Origin: Chondrinema litorale
GTDB taxonomy: Bacteria; Bacteroidota; Bacteroidia; Cytophagales; Flammeovirgaceae
NCBI RefSeq assembly: GCF_026250525.1
Contig: NZ_CP111043.1
Location: 2,775,501-2,839,500 of the forward strand
Reading direction: 5' to 3'
Length of the DNA: 64,000 nt
Of this stretch, positions 60,208 to 64,000 are shown piece by piece. The translations under genes were made by a program, and so were the position numbers. The first letter of the stretch is position 1. The number at the start of each line of letters is the position of its first letter. The notes under the pieces were generated by a model, which ran no database searches, was not told where the DNA came from, and saw only the letters and a list, made by a program, of their open reading frames with translations.

Positions 60208-61139
60208 TATTTGTGATTTCTCAACCAAGGAGCGGATCAACACTATTACAAAGTGTTTTATCAAATAATTCATTGGTTAGTACTTCCAGTGAACCTTGGA
60301 TATTGTTACCATTTTTAAATTTTATTAATGGTAAAGAAAATGGGAGTATATATAATGACATTTTATCTAAAAAGGCAATAGAAGAGTTTAATGAGAAAAA
60401 ATTGGATAATGAGCTATATGAAAAAATTTCTCAATTCTTACTCACACTTTATAACTCTGCTGTAGACAAAGGCTCATCTTATTTTTTAGATAAGACACCT
60501 CGATATTATGAGATACTTTCTCCAATATTAAAAGTTTTCCCTAATTGTAAAATAATTCTTCTCAAAAGAAATCCGATTGATGTTCTAGCATCTATTATAA
60601 ATACGTGGAATGTAAAATCAATTGAAGAACTTTTGTTTTACAAAAGAGATATTTTATTCGCACCTTTTGAAATACAAAGATTTGCCGATAAATCGAAAAA
60701 TATTAGAGTAACTCATTACGAAAGTATTGTTAATCAATCTGAAGAAGAAATACAAAGTTTATATAATTGGTTAAATATCCCATTTGTAGAAGAAGTTTTA
60801 AGTTATAAGGGAAATAGTAAAGTGAATGGATTTATGGGAGATAAGAATTTGTATAAACATTCAAAACCACTAAAAAAGCAAGAGGATAAAAATGAAATTT
60901 TTTACTTATCTAATAAGTATTGGAAATCTTTTTTTGAAGGTTATGCTAATTATTTAGGTAGTGAATTTATGGAAAGCTATGGTTATGAATTTAAAAATGT
61001 ACAACCAAGAAAATCAAAAATGTTTGATATGTTTTTATTGAATTCTTCCAATAGTAATATTACTAAGTATAACAAACTATATTCTTTCGCTAGTTTTTTT
61101 AATAAAAAAATCGATAATGATATTTATAAAAATGAGTAG
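60189..61139 (+). CDS. Sulfotransferase family protein
   Basis: A 316-residue PAPS-dependent sulfotransferase. The 5'-phosphosulfate loop is SQPRSGSTLLQ (residues 11-21), and the 3'-phosphate-binding segment is ILLKRNPIDVLASIINTW (about 123-140), with Arg and the conserved Ser. SYFLDKTPRYYE is also typical. It probably sulfates a sugar of the exported glycan. It is embedded in the locus, overlapping the upstream GT2 gene by 19 bp. PAPS synthesis genes are not in the window. Confidence 0.9.
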   Translation: MEEIQLIFVISQPRSGSTLLQSVLSNNSLVSTSSEPWILLPFLNFINGKENGSIYNDILSKKAIEEFNEKKLDNELYEKISQFLLTLYNSAVDKGSSYFLDKTPRYYEILSPILKVFPNCKIILLKRNPIDVLASIINTWNVKSIEELLFYKRDILFAPFEIQRFADKSKNIRVTHYESIVNQSEEEIQSLYNWLNIPFVEEVLSYKGNSKVNGFMGDKNLYKHSKPLKKQEDKNEIFYLSNKYWKSFFEGYANYLGSEFMESYGYEFKNVQPRKSKMFDMFLLNSSNSNITKYNKLYSFASFFNKKIDNDIYKNE

Positions 61140-61186
61140 CTGAATAATAAGGTAATTAGTTTGCAAATCAATTTCATCCAAATCTT

Positions 61187-62155
61187 TTGAAGATATCATT
61201 AGTAACTCCTTCTTTTAATCAAGTACAATTTATTGAAGAAACGATAAATTCAGTTCTATCTCAAAATTACGAAAACCTCGAATATATAATTATTGATGGG
61301 GGTAGTACAGATGGAACCATTGACATTATTAAGAAATACGACCGATATTTAACCTATTGGACAAGTGAAAAAGATAGCGGTCAAAGTGAAGCTATAAATA
61401 AAGGGCTGAAGCATGTAACAGGAGATGTTTTTAATTGGTTATGTTCAGATGATTTGCTTGAACCAGGTGCTTTAGATGTTATATCGAATGTTTTTGATGA
61501 TAAAAGTGTAAATGTTGTTACTGGTAAGATAAGAATGTTTGGAGAGGGTATAGAAGAGCGTATTGGAAAAGGGACACCTCTTTTTCGATCATTAGAAGAA
61601 ACTATTGTTCGAAGTTATTGTGTTCAACCAGTAACTTTTTTTAAAACTGAATTCATTAAAAAAGTCGGGATCAATCCATTACTTCACTATTTTATGGATA
61701 AAGAAATATGGTTGAAGTATTTGTTTTTAAATGGGGTGAATGGTATAAAACAGGTCGATGATGTATTGGCAAGTTATCGTTTACATCCTGAATCAAAAAC
61801 AACCTTAGAGATGGATCCGGAAATGATTTCTCCAAAATCAAAATTTAAAATAGATAATAATAGCATTTATTATAGTTTAGCAAATCAAACCCAAAGGACA
61901 AATCAACTCATGCTTATAGAAAGCTTGAGTGATACTTTAGTAGAAAATTACATTTTTAGTCTACCTGCTTCAGTTCCATCTAAATTAATAAAAAGGGTGG
62001 TTCATACTTATTTATATTTTGAATCTGTGAAACAATTTTATAATGGGTCAAAAAATAAATCTTACCAGTTGCTAAAGAACATTAATGCTTTATTATTACC
62101 TAGATACCTTGTTAAGGACTATATGTACTTATTGAGAAAGTCTTTATTAAATTAA
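61187..62155 (+). CDS. Glycosyltransferase family 2
   Basis: A 322-residue GT-A enzyme. The start is TTG 61187, giving MKISLVTPSFNQVQFIEETINSVLSQNYENLEYIIIDGGSTDGT. FNWLCSDDLLEPGALD is the metal motif region. This is the wcaA/SpsA-like subgroup often seen in O-antigen loci. It lies 47 bp after the sulfotransferase gene. The donor sugar is unknown. Confidence 0.92.
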   Translation: MKISLVTPSFNQVQFIEETINSVLSQNYENLEYIIIDGGSTDGTIDIIKKYDRYLTYWTSEKDSGQSEAINKGLKHVTGDVFNWLCSDDLLEPGALDVISNVFDDKSVNVVTGKIRMFGEGIEERIGKGTPLFRSLEETIVRSYCVQPVTFFKTEFIKKVGINPLLHYFMDKEIWLKYLFLNGVNGIKQVDDVLASYRLHPESKTTLEMDPEMISPKSKFKIDNNSIYYSLANQTQRTNQLMLIESLSDTLVENYIFSLPASVPSKLIKRVVHTYLYFESVKQFYNGSKNKSYQLLKNINALLLPRYLVKDYMYLLRKSLLN

Positions 62156-62162
62156 AAAAAAA

Positions 62163-63107
62163 TTGACAAGTAATACTCCGTATTTTTCTGTAGTAATTCC
62201 AGTTTACAATAGAGAAAAACTGATTCAAGAAGCTATAAATTCTGTTTTAGATCAATCTTTCTCAAATTTTGAGATTATTGTAATTGATGATGCATCGACA
62301 GATAACACTGCTCAAACAATAAAATCTTATAAAGATGGACGGATTATATATTTGAGAAATGAGCTAAATAATGAGAGAGGTGCATCAAGAAATAGAGGAA
62401 TATTAGCAAGTAAAGGTAAGTATATTTGTTTTTTAGATAGTGATGATCTCTTTGATGTTGATCATTTGGAAAATTTTTATAAATATCTTGAAAGTAAAAA
62501 TGAGCCAAAAGCATTGTTATTTTCAAATAGCTGGTTGTTATATGACTCTGGTAAAAAAGCTCAAAAACAAGTTCCTAATATTAGTAGTGAGGATAAGTTT
62601 GCTTATATCTTAAAATATACTTTTAATCCTGCTAGGACATGTGTTCATAGAGGAATTTTTAATGAATTTTTATTTGACCCAACTATTTCAGGATTAGAAG
62701 ATTTAGATTTATGGTTGCATATTGCTTTAAAGTATCCAGTTATTCAACTTTTTGAATACACTAATATATATAGATTACATGATGAGTCATACACTTACGG
62801 AGATACTTTACGATATGAAAAAGAATTAAAAAATTTTAAAAAAATATTCAAAAAAGCTACCCTGAAAAAAAGCTTACCTTTAGATAGAAAAAATAGATTG
62901 TTAAGTATGTGTTACTATCATCTTTCTGCTAAATATGAATTAGAAAATGATATACTTAAACTATATAAAAGTATTTTTTTATCTTTTTTTTTATTCCCTC
63001 CTGGTTATAATGGAAGAACAAATAAAATCCTTGTTGTAAGAGGAATTTACAACTTTCCACTTTTGGGTAATGTAGTAAAAAGGATTGTTACGTCTTTAAA
63101 AAATTAA
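62163..63107 (+). CDS. Glycosyltransferase family 2
   Basis: A 314-residue GT-A enzyme. The start is TTG 62163, 7 bp after the preceding stop. YFSVVIPVYNREKLIQEAINSVLDQSFSNFEIIVIDDAS and GKYICFLDSDDLFDVDHLENF are the nucleotide- and metal-binding segments. The C-terminus has a hydrophobic stretch (SIFLSFFLFPPGY) that may associate with the membrane. It should add a sugar to the exported glycan. Confidence 0.92.
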   Translation: MTSNTPYFSVVIPVYNREKLIQEAINSVLDQSFSNFEIIVIDDASTDNTAQTIKSYKDGRIIYLRNELNNERGASRNRGILASKGKYICFLDSDDLFDVDHLENFYKYLESKNEPKALLFSNSWLLYDSGKKAQKQVPNISSEDKFAYILKYTFNPARTCVHRGIFNEFLFDPTISGLEDLDLWLHIALKYPVIQLFEYTNIYRLHDESYTYGDTLRYEKELKNFKKIFKKATLKKSLPLDRKNRLLSMCYYHLSAKYELENDILKLYKSIFLSFFLFPPGYNGRTNKILVVRGIYNFPLLGNVVKRIVTSLKN

Positions 63108-63130
63108 GCTTTAAATTGTTGTAATAATAA

Positions 63131-64000
63131 ATGCTGAGTGATAATAAATACAAACTATCTTTGCCATGTAATTATAACTATCCAGAAGATGCAGCTTTGT
63201 TTAAAAAAAGTTTTTTTAAGCTACCTAAACAAAAGGTGTTAACCTTAAGAAATGCATTGTTAACTCATAATGGGCTGGTATTTAAAGAAAATATACTGCC
63301 AGTTTGGAAATCATTTTATTTTCATAATTCACATTTTGGTAATCAACTATATAGAGGTTTTCTAGAAAACTTGGTTTCTAGGTATGGTAGAAATACCCCT
63401 CCAGTAAAGCTTTCAAAAAAATTTGACTATTTAAGTATTCATACTCCTTGGTTTAATTATTACCATTGGATAGAAGATTCTCTTACTAGATTGTTTTTGT
63501 TAGACTATAATAATTTGGAAGACTATGTTTTAATACTTCCTGAAGAATATAAAACGGTCTCCTTTGTAGAGGAAACATTAAAAAACTTTAGGTTTAAGGG
63601 AATAGAATGGTTAAGTACTGGTCAACACGCTTTAATTCCAAACTTAATTTTTCCAGAACAGAGAGTATTTTGTCCAAACTATAATCCTTCTACTGTTCTT
63701 AATCTTCAATCATTTTTTTTTGAAAAATACATGGTTGATATTAATTCAAAAAAAGGAAAAAGAATCTACATTGGGCGGAAAAATGCTAGAAGGATCATCC
63801 AAAATGAAAATGAAGTAATTTCAGTATTGAAATCTTTTGATTTTGAGATTCATTATTTTGAAAACTCTAGTTTTAAGGAACAAATTAAATTAATCTCAGA
63901 TGCCATAATATTAGTAAGCCCACATGGGGCTGCTCTTACTAATATAAATTTTATGAAAAAGGGATCGAAAGTTCTTGAGCTTCATAAAAGAGTAACTAAT
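63131..64000 (+). CDS. Glycosyltransferase family 61 protein, partial (C-terminus off the right edge)
   Basis: The frame is open from ATG 63131 to the window end (290 codons), so the C-terminus is missing. HTPWFNYYHWIEDSLTRLFLLD, KGKRIYIGRKNARRIIQNENEV and ILVSPHGAALTNINFMKKGSKVLEL are the conserved blocks of GT61 (DUF563) enzymes, which transfer pentoses or N-acetylhexosamines in other organisms. It starts 23 bp after the preceding GT2 gene. The locus clearly continues beyond the window. Confidence 0.85.
   Translation, partial: MLSDNKYKLSLPCNYNYPEDAALFKKSFFKLPKQKVLTLRNALLTHNGLVFKENILPVWKSFYFHNSHFGNQLYRGFLENLVSRYGRNTPPVKLSKKFDYLSIHTPWFNYYHWIEDSLTRLFLLDYNNLEDYVLILPEEYKTVSFVEETLKNFRFKGIEWLSTGQHALIPNLIFPEQRVFCPNYNPSTVLNLQSFFFEKYMVDINSKKGKRIYIGRKNARRIIQNENEVISVLKSFDFEIHYFENSSFKEQIKLISDAIILVSPHGAALTNINFMKKGSKVLELHKRVTN

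Noticed and set aside
1..64000. CRISPR arrays, tRNA, rRNA, insertion sequences, integrases or restriction systems
   Set aside because: No direct-repeat arrays, cloverleaf-like sequences, transposase or integrase motifs, or methylase/nuclease pairs were seen on either strand. Very divergent elements could be missed by eye.

Overview
The window reads as a chromosomal segment of a gliding, marine-type member of the Bacteroidota, most likely order Cytophagales. Supporting this are an AT-rich genome, the gliding lipoprotein GldH, a type IX secretion (T9SS) sorting domain, a TonB receptor with a carboxypeptidase-like N-terminal domain, bacillithiol synthesis (BshA), a BT_3928-type DoxX protein, FtsX-like permeases, and promoters of the Bacteroidota form TTG/TTT-N20-TAnnTTTG. 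No rRNA, tRNA, CRISPR array, insertion sequence or prophage was seen. Genus and species cannot be named from this sequence alone.

Layout. 1-12 kb: envelope lipoproteins and an outer-membrane barrel, a poly-lysine lipoprotein, an M48 peptidase, gldH-hslV, two tandem PAS-LuxR regulators, a Dabb protein, thymidine kinase, thiol peroxidase, a cell-wall amidase with a SPOR domain, a low-molecular-weight phosphatase and a SUI1 factor. 12-19.5 kb: an operon of a barrel protein and a TonB receptor, a large rhomboid-TPR fusion, and proC. 19.5-26.3 kb: a vanadium haloperoxidase-type lipoprotein next to a giant FG-GAP/ASPIC-UnbV lipoprotein, then bshA. 26.6-32.5 kb: a radical SAM/Nudix pair, two exported unknowns, lipA, a mini cytochrome b5 and hflX. 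32.5-39.4 kb: a PadR plus PspC/DUF2807 module, a YheT-like hydrolase, and feoAB with a well-formed promoter and a 23-bp palindrome over the predicted start site. 39.4-53.6 kb: a lipoprotein, serine dehydratase, mannose-6-phosphate isomerase, a membrane spermidine synthase-like protein, an FtsX permease, an oxidoreductase, a TMEM220 protein, a DUF1599 protein, a BT_3928 protein, an OppB-type permease and a T9SS-secreted Ig-repeat protein.

53.7-64 kb is a surface polysaccharide locus running off the right edge: an ABC-2 permease and an ATPase with a C-terminal extension (Wzm/Wzt type), then a methyltransferase, a two-domain putative glycosyltransferase (DUF5672 plus DUF6492), a GT11 fucosyltransferase-like enzyme, a sulfotransferase, three GT2 enzymes and a partial GT61 enzyme. 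The genes overlap or nearly touch and look more AT-rich than the rest. The likely product is a lipid-linked O-antigen-like glycan exported by the ABC route, possibly fucosylated, methylated and sulfated.

Most genes here are housekeeping. The parts most worth a second look are the feoAB operator, two transcript-like stretches that end in terminators not explained by any gene, the rhomboid-TPR fusion, the haloperoxidase/FG-GAP pair, the radical SAM/Nudix pair, and the sulfotransferase-bearing glycan locus. I found no clear new defence or mobile system.
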